A stretch of DNA of 64,000 nt from Oceanimonas sp. GK1 (lineage in GTDB: Bacteria > Pseudomonadota > Gammaproteobacteria > Enterobacterales > Aeromonadaceae), in contig NC_016745.1 of NCBI RefSeq assembly GCF_000243075.1, forward strand, positions 1,443,001 to 1,507,000, read 5' to 3'. The notes under the pieces were generated by a model. It searched no databases. It was not told where the DNA came from and saw nothing but the letters and a program-made list of their open reading frames with translations. The first letter of the stretch is position 1. Every line of letters starts with the position of its first letter. Shown here piece after piece: positions 8,851-17,026 of the stretch. Position numbers and translations under genes: made by a program.

Positions 8851-10134
8851 TCAATGGCACAACCGCAGCAGGTGGAACTGCTTTTTGCCCCGGCGCAGGA
8901 TCACATAGCGGCCGTGCAGCAGGGGCTGGGCGTTGGTGTCGGCGGTGGCCGGCACGCCATTGACCGAGACGGCGCCGGCGCTGATAAGCTCCCGGGCCTG
9001 GCGCAAAGAGCTGGCCAGACCGGCCTGTTTCAGCAGCTCGCTTAGCGCCGGTGGCGTACTGTCTGCGGCGAGCTCCAATGGGGTCATGGGCATGCCATCC
9101 AGCTCCAGCTGTGCCAATTCCTCTTCACTCAGTGTGCTGAATTCCCCGCTGAACAGCGCTTGGCTGATGCGCTCTGCCGCGGCCAGGGCCTGCTCGCCAT
9201 GCACCAGCCGGGTCAGCTCCCGGGCCAGCACCTGCTGGGCTTCGGGTCGGCCGCCCCGTTGCCGGTCGCTGGCTTCCAGCGCGGTGATCTCGTTCAGCTC
9301 AAGAAAGCTGTAGTAACGCAGAAAACGGTATACGTCCTCATCACTGGTGTTCAGCCAGAACTGGTAAAAGGCATAGGGCGAGGTTCGGGCCGCATCCAGC
9401 CAGACGGTGCCGCTTTCTGTCTTGCCGAACTTGGTGCCGTCCGCCTTGGTGATCAGCGGCAGGGTCAGGCCAAACACCGCTTGCCCGTTGAGGCGGCGGG
9501 TGAGATCGATGCCACTGGTGATATTGCCCCACTGATCGTTGCCGCCTATCTGCAGGGTGCAGTCATATTGCCGGTTGAGCATCACATAGTCATAGGACTG
9601 CAGCAGTGAGTAGGAAAACTCGGTAAAGGAAATCCCCTGCTCGGGCCGGGCCAGCCGCTGGCGCACCGACTCCCGGGCAATCATGGCATTGACCGAAAAA
9701 TGCTTGCCGATATCCCGCAGAAAGGTCAGCACCGCCATGCCATTCATCCAGTCGGCGTTGTTCACAAGCCTGCTTTCGGCATGCGGGTCTGTGTGCAGCA
9801 AGCGGCGTATCTGGGCGCTCAGCTCGCCCACCCATGTTTCCACCGTGCCGGCTTCATTGAGTGCGCGTTCACCGGCCTTGAAGCTGGGATCGCCAATCAT
9901 GCCGGTGGCGCCGCCCACCAGCGCCACCACCCGGTGGCCGGCTTGCTGAAACCGGCGCAGCATCAGTAATGGCACCAGATGACCGATATGCAGACTGCCG
10001 GCGGTGGGATCGAAGCCGCAATACAGGGTGCGCGGCTGTTCATCAAGGTGCACCGCCAGGGCGGCAGCATCGGACGACTGGGCGATCAGGCCGCGCCGGT
10101 GCAGTTCGTCAAGTAGGGACAGGGATTGGCTCAT
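8851..10134 (-). CDS. tyrS: Tyrosyl-tRNA synthetase
   Basis: Class I aminoacyl-tRNA synthetase that charges tRNA-Tyr. The 427-residue product shows [16 protein letters not shown] (HIGH motif) near residue 45, the tyrosine pocket residues in [15 protein letters not shown] and [11 protein letters not shown], the KMSKS equivalent KFGKTESG, and a C-terminal S4 domain (~365-425). The ATG at 10134 is preferred over a TTG six codons upstream. It is convergent with rluF; about 100 bases between them hold no clear terminator. Confidence 0.97.
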   Translation of the reverse strand: MSQSLSLLDELHRRGLIAQSSDAAALAVHLDEQPRTLYCGFDPTAGSLHIGHLVPLLMLRRFQQAGHRVVALVGGATGMIGDPSFKAGERALNEAGTVETWVGELSAQIRRLLHTDPHAESRLVNNADWMNGMAVLTFLRDIGKHFSVNAMIARESVRQRLARPEQGISFTEFSYSLLQSYDYVMLNRQYDCTLQIGGNDQWGNITSGIDLTRRLNGQAVFGLTLPLITKADGTKFGKTESGTVWLDAARTSPYAFYQFWLNTSDEDVYRFLRYYSFLELNEITALEASDRQRGGRPEAQQVLARELTRLVHGEQALAAAERISQALFSGEFSTLSEEELAQLELDGMPMTPLELAADSTPPALSELLKQAGLASSLRQARELISAGAVSVNGVPATADTNAQPLLHGRYVILRRGKKQFHLLRLCH

Positions 10135-10246
10135 GCAGGGCTCCGTTGGCAAAAATCCGATACTGACCGGAACCCCGTCATTCAGATATGTCCTTTATGG
10201 GATAGTTTGCAATAATCATCTTCTTTCATTGCAGAAAGGGCAGGTG

Positions 10247-11047
10247 ATGACAGAGCCGAATAACACACTGCTGGCCAGAGTGATTGATGCCCTGGGCAGC
10301 CCGGCCTTTCCCCGCCTGTTGGCGCAATTGCTGCAGGCCGGCCTTGGCTGTGACTGTCTGCTGATGGTGAGTTATCGTCGTGGCGGTCCGGCGGTGTATT
10401 TGTTTGATAATCTGCGCCACCGGCGCGAGCTGTTGTTTCAGCGCTATCTCAACGGCCTGTATGCGGAAGATCCCTTTTGCCGGGCACTGAGCCGTGGCCT
10501 GAAAGACGGCGTTTATTCCCTGCGTGCCCTGGCCATGGCGCAGGGCATGCCGCCCCAGTATTCTGCGGCCTTTTATCAGGACACCGGCTGGCGTGAAGAG
10601 CTGGGGCTGGTTATTCGGCTGACCGAAGAACAATGGCTGATGATTTTTTTCGGGCGGCTGCAGGCCAGGCCCTTTGCGCCGGCGGAGCAGGCGGCGCTGC
10701 GGGAGCAGTTGCCGCTGGTCAGGGCCCTGTGCCGCCGGCACTGGCCGGCAGGGACCGGCCCGCTGGCGCAGTCGCCGCCGGCACCGGCCCGAATGGATGC
10801 CCGGGTAAAGGCGGCCCTGGCCAGCTTTGGCCGGGGGCGGCTGACCCGGCGTGAAGCTCAGGTGGCTGCCCTGCTGGTGCAGGGGATGGACAACGAGGCC
10901 ATTGCCGCCAGTCTGGGCATAGGCGCGGGCACGGTCAGAAACCACCGCAAGCACCTTTATGCCAAGCTGAATGCCGGCTCTCAAGGAGCCTTGTTTGCCC
11001 GCTTTCTCAATCATCTGATCACCGAAGACGAAGGCCAGGGTGAATAA
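10247..11047 (+). CDS. LuxR-family transcriptional regulator
   Basis: A 266-residue regulator with an uncharacterised N-terminal region (~1-170) that resembles autoinducer- or GAF-like sensor halves in size only, and a C-terminal GerE/LuxR helix-turn-helix (~200-260) with LTRREAQVAALLVQGMDNEAIA and GTVRNHRKHLYAKL. The ATG at 10247 follows GAAAGGGCAGG; the open frame upstream overlaps tyrS antisense and is not used. No luxI homologue is visible. The next gene in the same direction is ydiJ, 102 bases downstream, which might be a target. The inducing signal cannot be inferred. Confidence 0.85.
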   Translation: MTEPNNTLLARVIDALGSPAFPRLLAQLLQAGLGCDCLLMVSYRRGGPAVYLFDNLRHRRELLFQRYLNGLYAEDPFCRALSRGLKDGVYSLRALAMAQGMPPQYSAAFYQDTGWREELGLVIRLTEEQWLMIFFGRLQARPFAPAEQAALREQLPLVRALCRRHWPAGTGPLAQSPPAPARMDARVKAALASFGRGRLTRREAQVAALLVQGMDNEAIAASLGIGAGTVRNHRKHLYAKLNAGSQGALFARFLNHLITEDEGQGE

Positions 11048-11149
11048 CCGGGCAGTCCGGACGTCTTTCGGTACTCGCCCAACGTTGGCGCCGGTGTATA
11101 ATGACCGCCACTTCGGGCGTAATCGACAAGGACAAAGGGGACGCAGGTC

Positions 11150-14100
11150 ATGATCCCAAGGTTAGCGCTGCAGCAGCAGACAACCCCCACCTATTATTCA
11201 TTTCTTGAGGCGCTGGCCGACAGCGGGTTTCGCGGCGACATCGAGCGCAGCTATGCCAGCCGGCTGGCGGTAGCCACCGACAACAGCGTGTATCAGTGCC
11301 TGCCTCAGGCGGTGGTGTTTCCCCGTTCATCCCAGGATCTGGTGGTGATGCTGAGCCTGGCCGCGAAAGACGCCTACCGGGACATTCGCTTTTCGCCCCG
11401 GGGCGGCGGCACCGGCACCAATGGTCAGTCTCTCAACGACAACATAGTGGTGGACCTGTCCCGGCACATGACCCAGCTGCTGACCCTGGACGCCGACGGC
11501 CGCCGGGTGCGCATTCAGACCGGCATGGTCAAGGACAGGCTCAACCAGCTGGTGGCGCCCCACGATCTGTTCTTCTCGCCGGACTTGTCTACCAGCAACC
11601 GGGCCACCGTGGGCGGCATGATCAATACCGATGCCTCCGGTCAGGGCTCGCTGGTTTACGGCAAAACCTCGGATCACGTGCTCGGCGTGACCGCCGTGCT
11701 GGTGGACGGCACCCTGATTGAAACCGGCCCGGTCTCCGGCGAGGCGCTGAACCAGAAGCTGGAGGAAGACAGCCGGGAAGGGGAGCTGTACCGCTGCGTG
11801 TATCACAGCGTGACCGGCAACGCCGGGGAAATTGAGCGGCGCTTTCCCAAACTGAACCGCTTTCTCACCGGTTACGATCTGAAACACGTTTACGACAAGG
11901 CCAGCCATACCCTGGATCTGACCCGCATTCTGTGCGGCTCCGAAGGGTCGCTTGCCTTCATTACCGAAGCCTGGCTGGATCTTACCCCCATTCCCAACTA
12001 CCGCACCCTGGTCAACGTCAAGTACGACAGCTTTGAATCGGCCCTGCGCAATGCGCCGCTGATGGTGGAAGCCAAGGCGCTGTCGGTGGAAACCGTGGAC
12101 TCCAAAGTGCTCAACCTGGCCCGGCAAGACATCGTCTGGCACTCGGTGAGCGATCTCATTCAGGACGTGCCCGGCAAAGTGATGGATGGTCTCAACATGG
12201 TGGAATACGCCGACCAGGACGAGACCGCCCAGCGGGAAAAAGTGGACGCGCTGTGCAAACGGCTCGACGGCCTGATGGAGCGGGGCGAGGCCGGGGTGAT
12301 CGGCTATCAGGTGTGCGATGACCTGGCGTCCATCAACCGCATCTACGGCATGCGCAAAAAGGCGGTGGGCCTGCTGGGTAATACCCAGGGCCGCAAAAAG
12401 CCGGTGGCCTTTGTGGAAGACACCGCCGTGCCCCCGGAGCACCTGGCCGATTACATCATGGAGTTCCGCCAGCTGCTGGACGATCACGGCCTGCAATACG
12501 GCATGTTCGGCCATGTGGATGCCGGCGTGCTGCACGTGCGGCCGGCCCTGGACATGGTCGATCCCGAGCAGGAAGTCATGCTGCGGCGCATCTCCGACCA
12601 GGTGAATGCGCTCACCGCCAAATACGGCGGCCTGATGTGGGGCGAGCACGGCAAGGGCTTTCGTTCCGAATACAGCCCCACCTTCTTTGGCGAGGTGCTG
12701 TTTACCGAGTTGCGCCGCATCAAGTCGGCCTTTGACCCCTTCAACCGGCTGAACCCGGGCAAGATCTGCACGCCGCTGGACAGCCTGGAGCAGCTGGTGT
12801 CGGTGGACGCCACCAAACGCGGCTATTTCGACCGGCAGATCCCGGTGCATGTGCGTGACGGCTTTACCCAGGCCATGGACTGCAACGGCAACGGCCTGTG
12901 CTTTGACTTCGACGTGCGCTCGCCCATGTGCCCGTCCATGAAGCTCTCCGCCGACCGCCGGCATTCGCCCAAGGGCCGGGCCGGCCTGGTGCGGGAGTGG
13001 CTGCGCCAGCTGTCGGCCCAGGGCTTTGATCCCATGGCCGGCGAGGCGGCCGCCATGAGCCGGAGCACCAGCGTCAAGAACATGGTGCTGCGCATCAAGC
13101 ACACCCTCGACAAGCGCCGGGGCGAATACGACTTCTCCCATGAGGTGAAAGAGGCGATGGACGGCTGCCTGGCATGCAAGGCCTGCTCCAGCCAGTGCCC
13201 GATCAAGGTGGACGTGCCCACCTTCCGTGCCCGTTTTCTGCAGCTCTACTACCAGCGCTACCAGCGTCCGCCAAGGGATTATCTGGTGTCCTGGGTGGAA
13301 ACATATACCCCCTGGATGGCAAAAGCCCCGGGCCTGTTCAACCCCATCATGAACCACAAGTGGCTGCAGGGCGGTACCGCCTCATTGCTTGGCATGGTGG
13401 ACATGCCGGCGCTGAGCCAGCCCAGCCTGAAAAAGCGCCTGGGCAAGGGCCCGGCGGCCCAGTTCAGCCTGGAACAACTGCAGGCCATGAGCGAGGAAGA
13501 GCGCGCCCGGACTCTGCTGGTGGTACAGGATCCCTTTACCTCCTTCTACGACGCCGGCGTGGTGCACGATCTGGTACGCCTGGCCACGGCGCTGGGCTTC
13601 AATCCGGTGGTGTTGCCGTTCAAACCCAACGGCAAGCCGGCTCACGTAAAGGGCTTTTTGCGCCGTTTTGCCGGCATGGCTGCCGACAGCGCCCAGTTCC
13701 TCAACCGGCTGGCCCGGCTCAATATTCCCATGGTGGGCGTGGATCCGTCTTTGGTGCTCTGTTACCGGGATGAATACGCCAAGGTGCTGGGCCCGGCCCG
13801 GGGCGACTTTGAAGTCTTGCTGCCCCAGGAGTGGCTGCTTAAAGTGCTGGAGCACATACCGGCCCGTGAAAGTACGGGCGAGCCCTGGCACCTGTTTGCC
13901 CACTGCACCGAGAAAACCGCCAAGCCCACCACCCACCAGGACTGGAGCCGTATCTTCAGTCATCTGGGGGCAAAGCTTAACGCCGTGCCCGTGGGGTGCT
14001 GCGGCATGGCCGGCACCTATGGTCACGAGCGGGAGCACGCCGAGGGCTCCCGTACCCTGTTTGCCATGAGCTGGGCCGAGCCCCTGAGCCAGCTGCCCAG

Positions 14101-14206
14101 AGATCGCTGCCTGGCCACCGGCTTTTCCTGCCGCAGTCAGGTCAAGCGCATCGAGGGAGAGGGCCTTCGCCATCCGGTGCAGGCCTTGCTAAGCTTGTTG
14201 GCGTAA
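11150..14206 (+). CDS. ydiJ: FAD/Fe-S oxidoreductase, YdiJ family (D-2-hydroxyacid dehydrogenase type)
   Basis: At 1018 residues it equals the length I recall for E. coli YdiJ. The N-terminal FAD-binding type 4 domain (~50-280) carries PRGGGTGTNGQSLNDNIVVD; the vanillyl-alcohol-oxidase-like C domain follows (~280-560, with GHVDAGVLHVRP and WGEHGKGFRSEY). A ferredoxin-like segment near residue 665 reads CLACKACSSQCPIKVD, and a C-terminal CCG-type domain includes CHCTEK-like and GCCGMAGTYGHE motifs. Members oxidise D-lactate or D-2-hydroxyglutarate and pass electrons to the respiratory chain; the exact substrate is not certain. It lies near menI, as in E. coli, with a GlsB-type gene between. 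Confidence 0.9.
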   Translation: MIPRLALQQQTTPTYYSFLEALADSGFRGDIERSYASRLAVATDNSVYQCLPQAVVFPRSSQDLVVMLSLAAKDAYRDIRFSPRGGGTGTNGQSLNDNIVVDLSRHMTQLLTLDADGRRVRIQTGMVKDRLNQLVAPHDLFFSPDLSTSNRATVGGMINTDASGQGSLVYGKTSDHVLGVTAVLVDGTLIETGPVSGEALNQKLEEDSREGELYRCVYHSVTGNAGEIERRFPKLNRFLTGYDLKHVYDKASHTLDLTRILCGSEGSLAFITEAWLDLTPIPNYRTLVNVKYDSFESALRNAPLMVEAKALSVETVDSKVLNLARQDIVWHSVSDLIQDVPGKVMDGLNMVEYADQDETAQREKVDALCKRLDGLMERGEAGVIGYQVCDDLASINRIYGMRKKAVGLLGNTQGRKKPVAFVEDTAVPPEHLADYIMEFRQLLDDHGLQYGMFGHVDAGVLHVRPALDMVDPEQEVMLRRISDQVNALTAKYGGLMWGEHGKGFRSEYSPTFFGEVLFTELRRIKSAFDPFNRLNPGKICTPLDSLEQLVSVDATKRGYFDRQIPVHVRDGFTQAMDCNGNGLCFDFDVRSPMCPSMKLSADRRHSPKGRAGLVREWLRQLSAQGFDPMAGEAAAMSRSTSVKNMVLRIKHTLDKRRGEYDFSHEVKEAMDGCLACKACSSQCPIKVDVPTFRARFLQLYYQRYQRPPRDYLVSWVETYTPWMAKAPGLFNPIMNHKWLQGGTASLLGMVDMPALSQPSLKKRLGKGPAAQFSLEQLQAMSEEERARTLLVVQDPFTSFYDAGVVHDLVRLATALGFNPVVLPFKPNGKPAHVKGFLRRFAGMAADSAQFLNRLARLNIPMVGVDPSLVLCYRDEYAKVLGPARGDFEVLLPQEWLLKVLEHIPARESTGEPWHLFAHCTEKTAKPTTHQDWSRIFSHLGAKLNAVPVGCCGMAGTYGHEREHAEGSRTLFAMSWAEPLSQLPRDRCLATGFSCRSQVKRIEGEGLRHPVQALLSLLA

Positions 14207-14224
14207 ACCAACAAGGAGAAACGT

Positions 14225-14467
14225 ATGGGTCTGCTTTGGGGATTGATCATCGGTGGTCTGGCCGGCTGGATAGCCGGCAATCTGACCAGGGGCGGCGGCT
14301 TTGGCCTGCTCGGCAATATTGTGGTTGGCCTGGTGGGCGGCTTTCTCGGCGGTGTGCTGTTCCGGCTGCTGGGGCTGGCGGCCACCGGCATTATCGGATC
14401 CTTGGTGATGTCGGTAGTCGGCGCCCTGCTGCTGATTTTTATTGTGGGCAAAATCAAAAAAAGATGA
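14225..14467 (+). CDS. GlsB/YeaQ/YmgE-family small membrane stress protein
   Basis: An 80-residue, glycine-rich membrane protein with three hydrophobic segments: MGLLWGLIIGGLAGWIAG-type opening, a central LLGNIVVGLVGGFLGG segment and a C-terminal helix ending in KIKKR. This matches the transglycosylase-associated (GlsB/YeaQ/YmgE) family, found widely in stress regulons but without a proven activity. A strong AAGGAG precedes the ATG, and it starts 18 bases after the ydiJ stop, so it is probably in the same transcript. Confidence 0.88.
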   Translation: MGLLWGLIIGGLAGWIAGNLTRGGGFGLLGNIVVGLVGGFLGGVLFRLLGLAATGIIGSLVMSVVGALLLIFIVGKIKKR

Positions 14468-14548
14468 GGGATTAGGGATTAGGGATTAGGGATTGGGGAT
14501 CAGGGATTAGCGATCCCAGTCCCTATTCCCTAATCCCCAGTCCCTGAA
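14468..14548. repeat. Heptamer tandem array facing its own inverted copy (long hairpin)
   Basis: Six in-phase 7-base units GGGATTA (variants GGGATTG, GGGATCA) start at 14468, 14475, 14482, 14489, 14496 and 14503. After a short junction five units of the complementary type (CCCTAAT, CCCAGTC-like) run at the same 7-base period to about 14548. The halves can fold into an imperfect hairpin of over 30 bp, and the left half has closely spaced GGG runs that could form a G-quadruplex. It begins at the last codon of the GlsB-type gene and ends just before menI. There is no T-run, so it is not a standard terminator. Confidence 0.85.
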
Positions 14549-14555
14549 GTTAAAT

Positions 14556-14981
14556 ATGTGGAAACGTGAATTTACACTGGACAGTTTGAACCAACTGTCG
14601 GAGAATACGCTCGCAGCCCAGTTGGGCATGACCTTTTGTGAAGTGGGTCACGATTATCTGCGCGGCACCATGCCGGTAGACTACCGTACTCATCAGCCTC
14701 TTGGCATGTTACATGGCGGCGCGAGTGTCGCGTTTGCCGAGACCCTGGGTTCAGTAGCTGCCAATATGTGCGTTGAAGCGGGTTTTTATTGCGTTGGTCA
14801 GGGAGTTAACGCAAATCACGTCCGCGCCAAACGAAGCGGCCTGGTAACAGGAACCGCACGTCCCCTCCACTTGGGCGCGACGACACAAGTCTGGCAGATC
14901 GACATCCATGACGAGCGCAATCGCCTGGTGTGTACCAGTAGATTGACCATGGCGGTGTTGAGACAAAAACGGCCAGATTAG
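14556..14981 (+). CDS. menI: 1,4-dihydroxy-2-naphthoyl-CoA hydrolase / hotdog thioesterase (YdiI)
   Basis: A 141-residue hotdog-fold thioesterase. WKREFTLDSLNQLSENTLAAQLG, MPVDYRTHQPLGMLHGGASVAFAETLGS and the C-terminal DERNRLVCTSRLT closely parallel E. coli YdiI, where the HGG and the Glu of AETLGS form the active site. MenI releases CoA from DHNA-CoA in menaquinone synthesis, though YdiI is promiscuous. No good ribosome-binding site precedes the ATG; the upstream heptamer hairpin occupies that region. Its base composition is a little less GC-rich than its neighbours. A hairpin at 15021-15046 (AGCCCTCACTT/AAGTGAGCCGGGCT) downstream may end the transcript. Confidence 0.88.
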   Translation: MWKREFTLDSLNQLSENTLAAQLGMTFCEVGHDYLRGTMPVDYRTHQPLGMLHGGASVAFAETLGSVAANMCVEAGFYCVGQGVNANHVRAKRSGLVTGTARPLHLGATTQVWQIDIHDERNRLVCTSRLTMAVLRQKRPD

Positions 14982-15103
14982 CCTTGTGTATTCATGTGTG
15001 ACACCTTGCGTGTGAAGGAAAGCCCTCACTTCAAGTGAGCCGGGCTGTCCTCGGCCTTTTACTGTATCAGTCCGCCGACATTTTATTTTTTCGGAACTGT
15101 TAA

Positions 15104-16894
15104 ATGACAAATACCTCTGTAGTACCCGCTTTTGCTGATCTCGGGCTGGCGCCTGCCGTTCTTCAAGCTCTGACCGACGCCGGTTATGAGCAGCCTTCTG
15201 CCATTCAGGCCGCCGCCATTCCGACTCTGCTGACCGGGCGCGACGTACTGGGCCTGGCCCAGACCGGTACCGGCAAGACCGCCGCCTTTGCCCTGCCGAT
15301 GCTGAGCCGCATCAGCGGCGGCAACGCCTACCCCCAGGTGCTGGTGCTGGCCCCGACCCGGGAGCTGGCCATTCAGGTGGCCGAGTCCTTTGAAAACTAC
15401 GCCAAATATCAGAAAGACATTCGCATCGTCTCCATCTACGGTGGCCAGGCTTACGACAGCCAGATCCGTGCGCTGAAGCGCGGTGTCGACATCGTTGTGG
15501 GCACCCCGGGCCGAGTGATGGACCACATGCGCCGCGGTACCCTCAAGCTGGACAGCCTGCAGGCGCTGGTGCTGGACGAAGCCGACGAAATGCTGCGCAT
15601 GGGCTTTATTGACGACGTGGAATGGATCCTGGAGCACACCCCGGACACCCGTCAGATTGCCCTGTTCTCCGCCACCATGCCGCCGGCCATTCAGCGAGTG
15701 GCCCAGAAGTACCTGAAAGATCCTCAGGAAGTGCGCATCGCCAACAAGACCCGTACCAACGCCAGCATTCGCCAGCGTTACTGGTTTGTGCGCGGCATGC
15801 CCAAGCAGGAAGCCCTGTGCCGCTTGGTGGAAACCGAGAACATGGACGCCTGCCTGGTGTTTGTGCGCACCCGTAAAGACGCCGAAGAGCTGGCCGAGCT
15901 GATGAGCCGGGAAGGCCACGCCTGTGAGGCCCTGCACGGTGATATTCCCCAGAAGCTGCGGGAAAAAGTGGTTGATCGTCTGAAAAATGGCCGCCTGAAC
16001 GTGCTGGTGGCCACCGACGTGGTTGCCCGTGGTCTGGACGTGGAGCGCATCAGCCACGTGATCAACTACGACATGCCCCATGACAACGAGTCTTACGTGC
16101 ACCGTATCGGCCGTACCGGCCGTGCCGGCCGCGAAGGCGATGCCATCCTGTTTGTGACCGGCCGTGAAAAGCGCAGCCTGTACAACCTGGAGCGCCACAC
16201 TCGTCAGCCCATTGAAGAGATGAGCATGCCCAGCGCCGACGACATCAACAAGATCCGTGCCGAGCGCTTCAAGGCCCGCATTCGCACCAGCGTTGAAGCC
16301 GACGAAAAGGCCCTGGCGCCCTTCGTGGAAATGGTGAACGAGCTGCAGGCCGATGGTATGGATACCGCCGCCCTGGCCGCCGGCCTGGCCCGTCTGCTGC
16401 AAGGCGAGCGCCCGTTGTTTGTGGAAGACAAACCGATGGCGGCCCGTCGTCCGGATGTGCGTGAAAGCCGCGAGCGCTTTGAACGCAGCGACCGCCCCGA
16501 GCGCGGCGAGCGCCCGCGTCGTGGTGGCAAGGACGAGGTGTCCGGTGTGACCATGGAAACCTTCCGCGTTGACGTGGGCCGGGTGCACGGCGTCAAGCCG
16601 GGCCACCTGGTGGGCGCCATCGCCAACGAGGCGGATCTGGAGTCCCGTTATATCGGCCAGATCCAGATCCATGATGACTTCTCCACCGTGGATCTGCCCG
16701 AGGGCATTCCCGCCGAGCTGCAGCAGGTACTGCAAAAGGTACGGGTCTGTCAGCGTCCGCTGAACCTGGCCAAGTACGAAGGTGGTCCGCTGCCCCGTCG
16801 CCAGTTCCGTAGCAAGGACGAGCGCGGTGGCGACCGTGGTGGCGAGCGCGGCAAGTTTCGCCCCCGTCGCAACGACAAGCGCCTGAACGGCTAA
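15104..16894 (+). CDS. deaD: DEAD-box RNA helicase DeaD/CsdA
   Basis: ATP-dependent RNA helicase for 50S ribosome assembly and mRNA decay in the cold. The 596-residue protein has the Q motif (FADLGL...GYEQPSAIQ), AQTGTGKT, PTRELAIQ, DEADEML, SATMP, the helicase C domain with VARGLDVERI and HRIGRTGRAGR, a DbpA-type RNA-binding domain (~485-560, TMETFRVDVGRVHGVKPGHLVGAIAN-like), and a basic Arg/Gly tail. The size and tail match DeaD rather than RhlE, RhlB or SrmB. An untranslated leader of at least several tens of bases is possible, as for E. coli cold-shock genes, but no promoter was firmly found. Confidence 0.95.
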   Translation: MTNTSVVPAFADLGLAPAVLQALTDAGYEQPSAIQAAAIPTLLTGRDVLGLAQTGTGKTAAFALPMLSRISGGNAYPQVLVLAPTRELAIQVAESFENYAKYQKDIRIVSIYGGQAYDSQIRALKRGVDIVVGTPGRVMDHMRRGTLKLDSLQALVLDEADEMLRMGFIDDVEWILEHTPDTRQIALFSATMPPAIQRVAQKYLKDPQEVRIANKTRTNASIRQRYWFVRGMPKQEALCRLVETENMDACLVFVRTRKDAEELAELMSREGHACEALHGDIPQKLREKVVDRLKNGRLNVLVATDVVARGLDVERISHVINYDMPHDNESYVHRIGRTGRAGREGDAILFVTGREKRSLYNLERHTRQPIEEMSMPSADDINKIRAERFKARIRTSVEADEKALAPFVEMVNELQADGMDTAALAAGLARLLQGERPLFVEDKPMAARRPDVRESRERFERSDRPERGERPRRGGKDEVSGVTMETFRVDVGRVHGVKPGHLVGAIANEADLESRYIGQIQIHDDFSTVDLPEGIPAELQQVLQKVRVCQRPLNLAKYEGGPLPRRQFRSKDERGGDRGGERGKFRPRRNDKRLNG

Positions 16895-16913
16895 CCGCCG
16901 TGTCACGCTGACT

Positions 16914-16950
16914 AAAAAGCCCGCCGGCAACCCCGGCGGGCTTTTTGTTT
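16914..16950. terminator. Bidirectional-type terminator after deaD
   Basis: A 9-bp GC stem GCCCGCCGG/CCGGCGGGC with loop CAACC is flanked by AAAAA on the left and TTTTT on the right. It ends deaD and could stop antisense read-through. Confidence 0.92.
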
Positions 16951-16981
16951 TGTCCGCACTGGGGCAATAAACCGCCCATAC

Positions 16982-17006
16982 AAAAAGCCCGGCTCAATGG
17001 CCGGGC
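16982..17006 (-). terminator. Terminator of pheA
   Basis: Read on the minus strand: stem GCCCGGC/GCCGGGC with a 6-base loop, then TTTTT, 21 bases past the pheA stop. Confidence 0.88.
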
Positions 17007-17026
17007 GGTTGGTGCCGGGGGAGGGG

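Noticed and set aside
11327-13357. 676-codon open frame on the minus strand
   Set aside because: Fully antisense to ydiJ, whose domains are unmistakable.
14468-14548. CRISPR array
   Set aside because: Repeat unit is 7 bases without spacers, and no cas genes are near.
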